NCBI GenBank assembly: GCA_000320545.1
Contig: ADNK01002142.1
Coordinates: 7,501 to 54,065 of the forward strand
Origin: Bigelowiella natans CCMP2755
Taxonomy: Eukaryota; Cercozoa; Chlorarachniophyceae
Length of the DNA: 46,565 nt
Direction of reading: 5' to 3'
The notes beneath the pieces are model-generated. The model saw only the letters and a program-made list of their open reading frames with translations. It did no database searches and was not told the origin of the DNA. This document shows positions 1-9,936 of this stretch, one piece after another; the stretch's first letter is position 1; each line of letters begins with the position of its first letter. The position numbers were made by a program, and so were the translations under genes.

Positions 1-651
1 GCACTAGTCTACTACTACCGGCACTAATAATAAACACACACTATTGTCCTCCACTTGCTCATCGCGACAATAACCGACGTGTTAACCGAATGGGAAACCA
101 TTCATAAATATCAGAAACTTGCAACCCAAATTCTTGCTTATTAAACAAAAACAATACAATTCTATCTCAACGTCTATGAAATATGCTGTTAAATAGCACA
201 TTTCGGCATGTCGACAATTCCTAGTAATCCTAATGTTATCGCATGTGGTTTATTTCTTGCGACTAGAGTAAACTTGTAATTATTCTGGCAAGGGATAGTG
301 CTCGTACGATTTCTCTGCTTCTCTCTGTTCGGAGAATTGCACTTTGTACTGTGTATCTCTCATGTCGTACTCCGAAATATCAAGTCGCACTTAAAAAAGG
401 CCGAGCACTAAGACATCGTGACTGGATGGCCGATCCCCCCGTGTACCTCGACCCTAATTCGCATGCGGATACCGTTGATTAACCCTGACCTGTTTACGTG
501 TTCACATTTGAGTAAAGAGACGATCTGTATTTCTAGGCGGTAAGGAATCTAGTTCGTGATGCCCGAATCCAACCTCAAAATTAAAGCCAAGCAAAAGGTA
601 CCTACCAAAAACTGCCTTTTTCGTAAACTTTAATGAAGCTCGCCATTTCAG
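1..651. other. left flank, no gene recognised
   Basis: AT-leaning sequence without a long open frame or a recognisable motif. It should include the promoter and 5' untranslated region of the carrier gene starting at 652, since an in-frame stop (634-636) lies just upstream of that ATG. I see no TATA-like element I would defend. Confidence 0.5.
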
Positions 652-1487
652 ATGCACCAGCATGCTGGATCATCCCCACCGCCTTCCCCTCCAACTATAC
701 AGCACAGATTCGACTCCAAAACATCAAAATTTACCGCAAACGTGAAGACAATTGTCCCTCATGTCGAGGACCACGAATTCGAACTCCCCGGTAGTCATCA
801 TCATTATTTACATTATACATGAGGGAATAATACAAGGCGGCGGCGGCGGCGGCGGCATTTAAATGGCCATGCATTCGAATTAATAATCAGGATCATCGAG
901 ATCGCCTGTTATTCCAATGATTGCCGGGGCCATCGCCGGATCAATGGAACATCTTTGCATGTACCCTGTAGACACGGTACATCCCATCCACTCAGCCAAG
1001 AAGGCAATCTTCCAAAGTAGTAACCATTTCTTGCAATTGCTCTTATTCTCAGGTAAAAACTCGAATGCAAGCAATTCAACCAGGACAACCAGTTTACGCA
1101 AATGTTATCGATGGATTTGCTTCGATTGCAGCCAAAGAAGGTAGACATTGACGAAATCCGTTTATTTGATATTACTATGACTTAATCTATATTATAAAGG
1201 AATCCCAAGCTTGTATCGAGGTGTTTCAGCGATTGTTTGCGCTGCAATTCCTTCTCACGCAATATACTTTGCGACATATGAGGTCAGTGAGTTTTTTTTT
1301 ATACTGCTGCTTAGAGCAGAGAGAGCAATAACTTTGATTCATACAGTTCGTGAAAAAGTCGTTCGAAAACGACGGCCACCATGTCCATGCCATAGGGGGA
1401 GCGGTAGCCACTGCTGCACATGACGCTGTGGTCACACCTGTTGACGTAGTTAAGCAGAGACTCCAGTTGCATGGATCTAGATTTCAG

Positions 1488-1519
<32 letters not shown>

Positions 1520-2363
1520 CATTCTTGCTGCTATGTAGGATCTTGAGCAGTTCAACTGCTTTGGATATTCTCCATTTTGGAAATTAGTACTCTGATAGCT
1601 TCATGAGGTCCACAATCCCCGAAAGAATTTTTTTATTGATTCCTATTGAAGCAAACTATTTTGTTGACCACAAGATTTACATATCTTTACACTATGCAGA
1701 ATCCGAGGCAAGTTGTGAGATACATTATGCAAAACGAAGGAATCGGTGCATTTTATGCTTCATATCCAACAACATTGGTTACTACCCTCAATTATTTCCT
1801 TCAATTATACACCGCTTTACTCTACGGCTAAACAACCGTGGAAATGTTTTTGTAGGTTATGAATGTACCTTTCGTGTCTGCCCACTTTGTGACTTACGAA
1901 TTCCTGAAGGTTGGTTGACAGTAACGTATTTAATTGATGATTGTTGATAAAGCTGAGTGAGAACTTTTTGATGTGGTTCAGCGAAATATCTCGGAAACAT
2001 TTGATAAGAGCAACTTAAACCGTGACAGGTTCTATTTAGGAAATTCCTCTCTTGAAATTATGCCTCGTCTTGATCTGATCTTATGTAACTAGTCCATTGG
2101 TGCACATGCTGGCCGGAGGCGGAGCAGGAGCCTTAGGAGGACTAGTTAGCAATCCATTTGATGTGATTAAGACAAAGATACAAACAAATTCCCTTGGTAA
2201 CTCGCGAAGTTTATACAAGGCATTCAAGTTCATTCTTAGGAAGGAAGGCATTGCCGGATTTAGTCAAGGCTTATCTGCTCGAATATTGTATTTCATTCCT
2301 TCTGCAGCAATTTGTTGGACGACATACGAGGGCATGAAAAAACTTCTAAGTTTGAGTCTGTAG
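652..2363 (+). CDS. mitoferrin-like mitochondrial carrier, 9 exons
   Basis: A mitochondrial carrier family (SLC25) protein of 328 residues. Hand-spliced exons are 652-790, 891-976, 1053-1140, 1200-1282, 1347-1487, 1700-1777, 1856-1909, 1982-2028 and 2093-2363; every junction is GT-AG and in phase. The three tandem repeats each carry the carrier signature: PVDTVKTRMQ, PVDVVKQRLQ and PFDVIKTKIQ. The block MIAGAIAGSMEH before the first signature, HDAVVTP before the second and SYPTTL-VMNVPF after it are typical of the MRS3/MRS4/mitoferrin subfamily, which imports iron across the inner mitochondrial membrane. Substrate assignment follows from the subfamily and is inference. The start is the first ATG after an in-frame stop and gives an N-terminal tail of about 60 residues. 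Intron 1 holds a GGC array and intron 5 begins directly with a GTA array. Confidence 0.88.
1488..1519 (+). repeat. (GTA)n array forming a 5' splice site
   Basis: About ten GTA units start immediately after the exon ending CAG, so the first repeat unit supplies the splice donor of the carrier's intron 4-5 boundary. Changes in repeat number would not destroy the donor. Confidence 0.8.
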
Positions 2364-2852
2364 AAATAGCAACAATCTCCTGCATGAACGATATCATAAA
2401 AAACCATGACACAAACAAAAAATGTTAAATTGAACATGTTCAGTGAAATATTTCCATGTCGGGATGCAATGAACACATCAAAGCACCATGGCGTGTCCCT
2501 ATTCGTAGCAATCAGTAAATGCTACTTTGGCAGCTTCTAGACAGATCACTGATGACTAACAGTGATGCATGAATGCATGCTGGCTCGGTATCGTACCGCA
2601 CGTATCCCATGGGCATGCATGCGACCGGTCACAATGCACTGTGCACTAGTGTACGCGTCTAGATGTGAGCTTCATTTGATCGCACGGTGCTAAGGACCAA
2701 AACTACATGCTAGAACCTCGCCATGACTAGATGGCTGCGTGCCGAGAATTCGATTCATTTCGATTCACTTCTGCGTTGCCCACCGAGCATGCTAGCATGT
2801 GCACTGTGTGTGCTAGTGTGGCGATGTGGCATGGCGTGGCTCACTTCTATGT
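2364..2852. other. intergenic spacer, palindromic-word type
   Basis: No coding signal and no microsatellite. The stretch is dense in CATGC, TGCATG, CTAG and ACGT words, for example around 2565-2660. The copia element inserted at the right end of this spacer, which originally ran on into the sequence now beginning at 8437. Confidence 0.6.
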
Positions 2853-2857
2853 CCTAG
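2853..2857. repeat. target site duplication, left copy (CCTAG)
   Basis: CCTAG directly abuts the outer edge of the left LTR and is repeated exactly at 8437-8441 beyond the right LTR. Five base pairs is the usual copia-type duplication length. Confidence 0.85.
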
Positions 2858-3215
2858 TTTTAGCGGACTAGCGGTAGCTGTTTGGCTTTTGTGCGCGGGA
2901 CTGTGCTGTTGATGTTGGAAAGTCAACACGCGGTCTCGTGTGCTTTTGGATTCTGATGATGACTTGTGACTTGCGCTGCACGCATGTGCGCATTGGGTTC
3001 CGGCGCATTCGCGAAGATTCTCGAATCTTCCAGAATTCTCTCGAATTCTCTCGAGTGTTTCTGGAAGGTTCTCGAAGCTTCCGGAATGTTCTCGAAGATT
3101 CTGGAAGTTCTGAGAACTTCCATGCGCATGTGCGCAGCGCAGCGTGCAGCACGAGTGGACGTGCGCATGCTGCGACAGCTCCTTGATCGTGGGTGGCGCG
3201 GCCAGACCGCTGACA
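2858..3215 (-). repeat. 3' LTR
   Basis: 358 bp, identical over its full length to 8079-8436 as far as I can read. On its internal side it is preceded, in element orientation, by ATGGGGGCG, the presumed plus-strand primer. Confidence 0.93.
3013..3106. promoter_or_regulatory. heat shock element array, 3' LTR copy
   Basis: Alternating GAA and TTC trinucleotides at exact 5-bp spacing. Block one (3013-3035) has five perfect contiguous units; block two (3059-3106) has ten perfect contiguous units starting with TTC; degen­erate units lie between them. The HSF consensus needs about three nGAAn units in alternating orientation. Heat responsiveness is inferred from the motif. Confidence 0.8.
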
Positions 3216-4733
3216 CGCCCCCATGGACGTGGTGACCACGATCAGAGTGCTGATGTGCACGTGCCATTTCTGCCATGGTGACAGAACTTTTGCACGGTGC
3301 TGCACATGGACGCCATTCCCAAAGGTTTCGGAGTCCGAATGGTTGGCAATGTTTTGCCGACCAAACATCGCACCACCAGACGCCCAAAAACTCTGTGCAG
3401 AGGCACAAAATTCCCAGGCTTGCAACTGGGCAAGGTGCCATGGGCATGGTGCACTCCGAAATCGGCAGGAAAAATTCTTGCCTGACTGGGCAAGGTGCCA
3501 CCATTTCGGTACGAACTGGGACTTGTCCAAAAAATTAATTTTTTTTGAACGACACCAGTGTGCTTCCAGAAAAGAATTTTTCTGCGACACTGGTGCACTT
3601 CCAGAAAAAATTCTGGAATCCCCTGGGCACTTCCAGAAAGATTCCAGAAAAATTCCGGAATGCCCTACGTTCGTCACCTGCACCCACATGCGGTGTTGAC
3701 CAAGGCTCGGTAGGTAGGTAGACAGGTGGGTAGTGCAAGTAGTCCTTTCCTCCTTCTTCTTCTTCTTCTGTTTTTCGTCATCAGCAGTACGAGCAGCACG
3801 ACCCTTCTGGTTTGATCGTTGCTGTTTGATGCCATCTCTGTCACTTACACTGTCACTACTGCTGCTGCTGTTTGCGTTGTGATGGCTACGGCGGTCTACT
3901 TTGAAGGGTTGTTTCTGATGCCCATGAAAGTTCCAGAAAGATTCCAGATTGTTGCTGCGTTTTTGTGAGACTAAGCTAATACTAGCTGTTTCGTTAGTGA
4001 TATGACGAGGAAGGGGGGGTGGAGGAGCCCCCTCAAAGCTTTGTTGAGGGACCGCTGCTCTTGCCTGGTCCCGAACGTTCGACCCCAAGTATGCTTCGCC
4101 CTGTAGGCGCGATTTTGTCTCATAAGGTGCGGCCAATTTCGATCTATCGGTGTCCTTGCCATGATAACCTTTTGTGCCAGAACCCTCATTGTGATAGATT
4201 CCCCTTCTGCCTGCTTCCATGAAGGGGGGAGCGAGGATTCTCTTACCGGAAAGCTATAACGACGGTTATTGAATTATTTATATAATAATGAGTCATCACT
4301 GAGCACCATAAGGGGCGCTAACTTCCTCATAATGAATATTCACCGCTTCGACCGGCCTGGATCTGTGATAGCCATTTCTCTGCGTAACTATTTGGTTGTC
4401 TTTGTGAATAGGCCCTCCTTGGTAGTCATGCTGTGGACGATCCGTTAACCCTGTATGGAGACTCAAGTTCACGTGCCTTAGAAATCGCTATATTACCCAT
4501 GCTGCTTTGTTGCGGTCTCTGCATTTCTTTATTGTGGCCATTGTACATAGGAGCCACAGCAGATGCCTCGCCACTTCCAATATAATACCGATAATTGTGT
4601 GGATCTCCAGGCGATCGTTTTTCCTTTTGTTAACTTCGTAGGTATCTTGTAGTATACAGCTTTTGCATGTTCTCTCCTTATATTTGACTTCGTATTTGTT
4701 ATACACTAGGTATCTCGTCTTCATTATTATATC
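3216..4733 (-). other. post-pol region of the element, unassigned
   Basis: About 1.5 kb between the internal polypurine copies and the 3' LTR. It has two minus-strand open stretches: a short one ending at 4296 (SRPVEAVNIHYEE is part of it) and one from 4220 running into the 3' LTR. Neither matches a domain I know. The second has a serine run and a lysine-rich run encoded by short repeats and looks low-complexity. TTCnnGAA dyads are clustered at about 3560-3662 and 3925-3945, echoing the LTR array. It could be a displaced gag remnant, captured host DNA, or untranslated sequence. Confidence 0.5.
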
Positions 4734-4850
4734 CGCCCCCATGATTGTGCAGTGTCTGGAAGACACTGTGCAATCATATAGAAATCTATAGCGTATTCTA
4801 CATTCGCCCCCATGATAGCGAGAGTGTCTGGAAGACACTGTGCATATAGT
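4734..4850 (-). repeat. two polypurine-hairpin modules after pol
   Basis: CGCCCCCATG (plus strand) occurs at 4734-4743 and 4805-4814 and again at the 3' LTR boundary (3216-3225). Each of the two internal copies is followed by the same short hairpin, AGTGTCT-GGA-AGACACT, a perfect 7-bp stem. The spacing of the two modules is 71 bp. They may be duplicated plus-strand primers or a duplicated RNA structure; function is unknown. Confidence 0.6.
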
Positions 4851-4970
4851 CCATAGCAAGATACGCAAGGAAAGGTACACACATACAAAGATGTGTGCCA
4901 TTAAAACCTTGCAGCCTATATGTTTATATGTTGTAGGTTTCTAAATGGACGTGGGGCTTTCATAGGGCGA

Positions 4971-7900
4971 CTAAGCGGACGTGGGGCCGACAAGGCGAGG
5001 GAGCTTGTAAGGTAGAGTCTTTGTAGTTATTTTTCTTTTTCTGGTGCCTTGTAGCATGATGGTTAGTTTTTCTCTGTATGATATAGGGAACAAGAAATCA
5101 CAGTGTTTCTTGTTGCTAGGTCCTGGTAGAGCCTTAGTAAGTATATCAGCGGGATTGTCCTCCCCAGGTATTTTGTTTATGCAGATCTGCTTAGTTTGAT
5201 AGTTATCACGAACATTGTGATATTCTATCCTTATGTTCTTGCCTTTTTGTGTGAATCCAGGCTTGGCTGCAATGGAGATAGCTGCTTGAGAGTCACAATA
5301 CACAGGTACAGGTTTCGGTATCTTCATCTTTAACTCCTGTAGTAACTGAGTGACATACACTAACTCTCTGCATATATCTGATAGTGCTATGTACTCAGCC
5401 TCGCCACTGGACATAGCAACGACCTTTTGCTTGTTGCTCTTCCAGACAACAGGTGCGTTGCTTAGCGATATGAAATATCCTGAGTATGATTTACCCGTTT
5501 TCTTGCAGGTTTTCCAGGAGGCATCGACGTAAGCTTTAAGCTCAGGTTTGGACGCTGCTTTAAAGGTAATTCTTTTATCCTTTGTATTGACCAGATACTG
5601 CAGTAAGCGTACTGCAGCGATGTAGTGTATAGTTCTAGGATCTTGACTGTAGGAAGCTAGACGAGATAGAGTGTAGCATATGTCTGGTCTAGTAGCCACA
5701 GCTGCATACATTGCAGCTCCTATGATGGATCTGTATGCCTTTTGATCCACCTTATCATGCTCCTCGTATTCGTCTAACTTCGATCCTGTTATCATTGGTG
5801 TTTTTGCTCTTTTCGTAGGCGTGATATCATACTTCTGGGCGAGTCTGGTGAGGTAGTCTTCCTGCGATATCCAATAGTTTCCCTCATTGTCGCTACCAAC
5901 TCTTATGCCCAGTGTTTTCTTTAGCTCGCCTTCATCGCGAAACTCAAACTTGTCGCCTATTCGCTTCATGACAAAGTCCAGGTCTCTCTTATCTTGATAT
6001 GCTATGCATATGTCATCCACGAAACATGACAATATGATGATTCTTCCTTGTCTGTGCATTATCATTAGGCAAGGATCGGAATAAAGCTGGACGAAGCCAA
6101 TGGCGTTGAGATGCTCGAGCAAGGTAAGGCTGAATATTGCACTTGCTTGTGTCAGCCCATAAATGCTTTTGTTTACCAGTAGGGCTAGTGGAAGGCCACT
6201 GTTGTATAGCCGGATTTCCTCAGGTGTCTTCGGCTTCCACCCTTTAGGTATTTCCATGTGTACTTTACAGTCCATCTTTCCAGTTAGGAAAGCTGTAAGT
6301 ATATCTATCCCGTGTAGTTTTAGCTTGAGGATAGATGCTATGGCTAACATTATCCGAAAACTATTTAGGGACAACGTCGGGGAATAAGAGAAGAAGAAGT
6401 CTTCTCCCGGGATCTGCGTGAACCCTCGCGCGACCAGCCTTGACTTATACCGAATGGTATAGTCTACATTTATTTTCTTCTTGAATACCCATTTAGATGT
6501 AACTAAATTTGTATCCTTAGGTCGCACTACCAGCGTAAACGTTCCAAGTTTTCGAAGCTGGTGCAGTTCCTCTTCCGTAGAAGGTATCCAATGCTTCTTA
6601 TCATCTCCTGTGATTGCATCGTCATACGTCTTAGGAAGGTCCTCGATCTCTTGTACTGATGGAGCTTTTATGTTCATCAGGCGGTCGTAATAGCTACCAA
6701 GTATTCCGTAACGAATACCAGGTACTCCCCTATTTTCTCTATTCGACCTTCGAGGTTTACTTTTTGCTTTTGTTTCAGGCCCACCATCCTCTGGCAACTC
6801 GTCAGTTGCACTGGATGGTTCGGGGGCGTCCGCGTCGGCAGGACCTTCTGGATAAAGGTACGCCAAAGCCGAATCACTAACTTTGTTTCTCTTCAGCGAA
6901 GGAAACTTAAACACTGTGTGGTACCATTTAGTTACACGGACTCTTCTAATTTTCAGCGTCTTCGTGGCGACGAGAAAAGTACCAAATCTATCGTCATATC
7001 CCAACATACGTACGTATTCACCTCTAGCACCCATACCACCTGCAGGTCGGAGTTCCTTGTCGATGTGGTTTACTCCGATGCATCCCCAGGTAGTTAGATT
7101 CTTTAGATTTGGTTGCTCATGGTGCAGTAGTTCTTTAGGCGTTTTTCTACCAGGTGTGCTGCGATGTGAGGTGACGTTGTGGAGATATGCTGCAGTCTGA
7201 GCTGCGTAGGACCAGTATCCGACCGGTAAGCGTGCATGTTCTAACATAGCTCTTGTTTTCGCCATGATAGTCTGTATGTGACGCTCGGACATTCCATTTT
7301 GCTCAGGTGTTCGGGCGGTGCTAGGAACCCATTTTATTCCTTCGGAGGTGAGCCAGCTATGTAGCTTTGCGCTCATATATTCACCTCCACCATCCGATCT
7401 GAATTCGTCTATGCTTCCACAACCTGGAAGCTTTCTGATGTGCTTTAGGAACTGTATGGTTTTCTGCGTAACTTCGCTTTTCTTTCTCATGAGCTCCAAG
7501 GTAACCCACCTTGTTCCTTCATGTACGAATATTACGAAATACTTGTAACCATCCATGCTGTTAGGCATGGTCTTTACATCAGAGTGAATTCTATTCCACA
7601 TCCGGTTTTTCTTGTGGATAACAGGTACACATTTTTGCTTCTTTTTGACAGCATCGTCCTCAATCTTTGCTTTATTCCGATGCTGTTTCATCCTTTCTTG
7701 GGCGCTTGGATCAAAGATCGGAGATCTTTTTGTTTTGGCTACATCACAGGCCTTGCAAAAGATCTTCTTTGGTATTTTTATCGTCTTGGAATAAGGTAAA
7801 CCTTCTGTAACTGCATAGGTGTCTCTTATCTTATCCGCTGCGATGTGCCCTAGGATGTTATGTGCGTGCTTGATTGAAGATGGCTGTTTCATTGGGTAGG

Positions 7901-8150
7901 ATTTAAATCTTTGTGTTTTTGTACTTTTGTTTATTTGTTTATATCTCAAATAAAATAGGCCGTCGTCTTGAAAGTCCCCGAACGCGTATTCCTCTCCGTT
8001 GGCGGTAATGCTTATTCCTTGTTTTGTTCCTTTGTACTCGCTGCCACTCTTAACTAGTCTGTGTTGAGGCTCATAACCTTTTAGCGGACTAGCGGTAGCT
8101 GTTTGGCTTTTGTGCGCGGGACTGTGCTGTTGATGTTGGAAAGTCAACAC
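4971..8150 (-). CDS. copia pol: integrase, reverse transcriptase, RNase H
   Basis: A single open frame with no internal stop, reaching upstream into the 5' LTR without a good ATG; the first in-frame ATG is at 7892-7890. Order along the product: pre-integrase zinc region with H-x4-H and CKAC; integrase core with DDE residues in IHSDVKTM, FRSDGGGEY and EQNGMSE; RVT_2 reverse transcriptase with DILTAFLTG, YGLTQASAIF and the active-site FVDD (YVDD in most copia elements); RNase H with VAMSSGEAEYIALSD and ADILTKALPG. No gag or protease domain precedes the integrase. Coding capacity looks intact for these three activities. It could be expressed from an LTR-initiated RNA by non-AUG or readthrough translation, or it could be a deletion derivative mobilised in trans. 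Confidence 0.93.
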   Translation of the reverse strand: MLTFQHQQHSPAHKSQTATASPLKGYEPQHRLVKSGSEYKGTKQGISITANGEEYAFGDFQDDGLFYLRYKQINKSTKTQRFKSYPMKQPSSIKHAHNILGHIAADKIRDTYAVTEGLPYSKTIKIPKKIFCKACDVAKTKRSPIFDPSAQERMKQHRNKAKIEDDAVKKKQKCVPVIHKKNRMWNRIHSDVKTMPNSMDGYKYFVIFVHEGTRWVTLELMRKKSEVTQKTIQFLKHIRKLPGCGSIDEFRSDGGGEYMSAKLHSWLTSEGIKWVPSTARTPEQNGMSERHIQTIMAKTRAMLEHARLPVGYWSYAAQTAAYLHNVTSHRSTPGRKTPKELLHHEQPNLKNLTTWGCIGVNHIDKELRPAGGMGARGEYVRMLGYDDRFGTFLVATKTLKIRRVRVTKWYHTVFKFPSLKRNKVSDSALAYLYPEGPADADAPEPSSATDELPEDGGPETKAKSKPRRSNRENRGVPGIRYGILGSYYDRLMNIKAPSVQEIEDLPKTYDDAITGDDKKHWIPSTEEELHQLRKLGTFTLVVRPKDTNLVTSKWVFKKKINVDYTIRYKSRLVARGFTQIPGEDFFFSYSPTLSLNSFRIMLAIASILKLKLHGIDILTAFLTGKMDCKVHMEIPKGWKPKTPEEIRLYNSGLPLALLVNKSIYGLTQASAIFSLTLLEHLNAIGFVQLYSDPCLMIMHRQGRIIILSCFVDDICIAYQDKRDLDFVMKRIGDKFEFRDEGELKKTLGIRVGSDNEGNYWISQEDYLTRLAQKYDITPTKRAKTPMITGSKLDEYEEHDKVDQKAYRSIIGAAMYAAVATRPDICYTLSRLASYSQDPRTIHYIAAVRLLQYLVNTKDKRITFKAASKPELKAYVDASWKTCKKTGKSYSGYFISLSNAPVVWKSNKQKVVAMSSGEAEYIALSDICRELVYVTQLLQELKMKIPKPVPVYCDSQAAISIAAKPGFTQKGKNIRIEYHNVRDNYQTKQICINKIPGEDNPADILTKALPGPSNKKHCDFLFPISYREKLTIMLQGTRKRKITTKTLPYKLPRLVGPTSA
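8065..8078 (-). other. primer-binding site matching a tRNA-iMet anticodon arm
   Basis: The element strand reads GGTTATGAGCCTCA immediately after the 5' LTR. The opposite strand, TGAGG-CTCATAA-CC, has the form of a tRNA anticodon arm: a 5-base stem half, a 7-base loop centred on CAT, and the start of the other stem half. Drosophila copia and yeast Ty5 prime reverse transcription from such an internal iMet half-tRNA; yeast iMet has GGGCUCAUAACCC at this place. Zero spacing from the LTR supports the assignment. Confidence 0.8.
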
Positions 8151-8436
8151 GCGGTCTCGTGTGCTTTTGGATTCTGATGATGACTTGTGACTTGCGCTGC
8201 ACGCATGTGCGCATTGGGTTCCGGCGCATTCGCGAAGATTCTCGAATCTTCCAGAATTCTCTCGAATTCTCTCGAGTGTTTCTGGAAGGTTCTCGAAGCT
8301 TCCGGAATGTTCTCGAAGATTCTGGAAGTTCTGAGAACTTCCATGCGCATGTGCGCAGCGCAGCGTGCAGCACGAGTGGACGTGCGCATGCTGCGACAGC
8401 TCCTTGATCGTGGGTGGCGCGGCCAGACCGCTGACA
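8079..8436 (-). repeat. 5' LTR (promoter copy)
   Basis: 358 bp, identical to the other LTR. In element orientation the first 110 bp are GC-rich with CATGC/GTGCGC words, then comes the GAA/TTC array, then a CCCAAT box and the R-U5 part. No clear TATA box is visible. Confidence 0.93.
8234..8327. promoter_or_regulatory. heat shock element array, 5' LTR copy
   Basis: The same array, in the promoter LTR about 110-203 bp from its 5' end, in the U3 region where a copia promoter would be controlled. It contains five plus ten perfect contiguous pentamers (8234-8256 and 8280-8327). Confidence 0.82.
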
Positions 8437-8441
8437 CCTAG
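8437..8441. repeat. target site duplication, right copy (CCTAG)
   Basis: Exact partner of 2853-2857. Confidence 0.85.
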
Positions 8442-9016
8442 TGTCGCTATGCATTGCTAAAATGCAGATGTACGCACGATCGACCGCGCCGCGCGCAACT
8501 GTACTGTGCACGCTTGCATTACCACTGCAATTAGCAAATGCTGTTTCTGTTTCACATCGTATGTAAGTCAGGTTATAAGATTTCCCTTAAGTCCTACAGC
8601 ATATACATGCGATGCGATGCGATGCGTGCTTGTACACAGCGCAATTTATTCGTGTCATTTCCTGGCAAGGGTAATTACAGCGCACTAGAGCACTAGAGCG
8701 GTTTAATGCGCTGAGGCATGCAAACCCCTGTATACCTGCTGTGATTGATAGGCACTGCCAATATCTGGAACAGATCGATCAGTGACAGCTAGATGTGAGC
8801 AGTGCGCGATGTGCGCAAGCACTAACAACGTAACTAGAACTGCATTGTATACGATGAGGCACGTGCTAACTCACTGTACATGCTACATGTCATCGCATGC
8901 ACAAACATGACGCTTATTGACGCTTGTGCATCTCAAATAGCACACATGCATGTAAATGAATCGGATGAACAAAACTCCTAACAACAATCGGAATCTCTTG
9001 ACACATTGAAGATTTC
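8442..9016. other. intergenic spacer, palindromic-word type
   Basis: Continuation of the spacer split by the retrotransposon. It is non-coding, microsatellite-poor, with GATGC repeats near 8610 and scattered GTGCGC, CATGC and GATCGATC words. Confidence 0.55.
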
Positions 9017-9671
9017 TTACAGCTCATAAAGATAAATTTTTGAATGCCCTTTGGTGTGCATGTGATGGACAGTTTGTACTACCTTCGTTGCATCCTTTTC
9101 ACTTCCACCAGGAAAAACATAAAATAAGATTTTAGCTCCTCTTCGACATTCTTGTTTCAGAGCAGGTAATAGCCTCTTAGAATATTAAAAATACATCAAA
9201 TCTTTTCTGTGAAATTGAGGGAATATAGTAAATTTTAAGTAACCTCGTGCGCATCCGGGGACATAAAACATGTTACGATGTCAGCCTCATGGATGTGCGC
9301 TTTCCTGACTGAAGTTTACAATATAACTCGGATATCATGCCGATTTAAACTATTGCTCACCGTTGAACGCATTCTCTTTTATAATTGCAGCCCTTGGCTC
9401 GCAGAATCCTTGACAGAGGGGGAGCAGATTTCAAAAGTAACATTAGAATTCTCTTTTCGTCTTTTTTCCACAATCTACCTTTGTCTTTCAGCTTTCTTCT
9501 AGCGATCTTCACCCGTAAGGCATCAATTTCCAAACCTTGATGAGCATTTTCTTATATATTATTCAAACCAACAGACATTGTCGTCTCAGGATAATATTAT
9601 ACAACCTACAACTCGCTTGATATTGAAATCTCTAAGTGCCGAAATGAGCACCTGAAACAGAGAAAGAGAGT

Positions 9672-9729
<58 letters not shown>

Positions 9730-9893
9730 ATGTTATCATAGTTGATGTACTAATTATCTTACATCTCCTTCTCCACATCCAAGGTCAAAGAGTACATGAT
9801 GAGGCATAACCTGATGACAACCATCCATTTAGATGCTCAATGTACGGAATGTACTGCATCGATCACTACTACCATTGCGTAGTACCAATTTAG

Positions 9894-9936
<43 letters not shown>

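Larger units (their letters stand above)
2858..8436 (-). mobile_element. Ty1/copia LTR retrotransposon, gag-less, recently inserted
   Basis: A 5,579-bp element on the minus strand, bounded by two identical 358-bp LTRs and a perfect 5-bp target duplication. In element order it has: 5' LTR (8436-8079), a primer-binding site directly after it, a pol frame (integrase then reverse transcriptase then RNase H, the copia order), a 1.75-kb post-pol region, a short polypurine stretch, and the 3' LTR (3215-2858). The LTR begins TGTCAG and ends CTAAAA, so the 3' terminus departs from the usual CA. No gag capsid, zinc knuckle or aspartic protease lies between primer-binding site and pol; the pol frame starts about where the pre-integrase region would. 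Identical LTRs argue for very recent insertion, so a gag-supplying relative probably exists elsewhere in the genome. Autonomy of this copy is doubtful. Confidence 0.93.

Noticed and set aside
3223-3699. 158-codon plus-strand frame antisense to the retrotransposon
   Set aside because: It overlaps the opposite open frame, has Cys/His/Trp-rich composition typical of non-coding GC-rich DNA, and matches nothing.
2868-4220. 450-codon minus-strand open frame spanning the post-pol region and 3' LTR
   Set aside because: Half of it is LTR sequence whose other frames and strands are equally open because of the GAA/TTC array, and the rest is low-complexity without a known domain. Kept as an unassigned region, not a gene.
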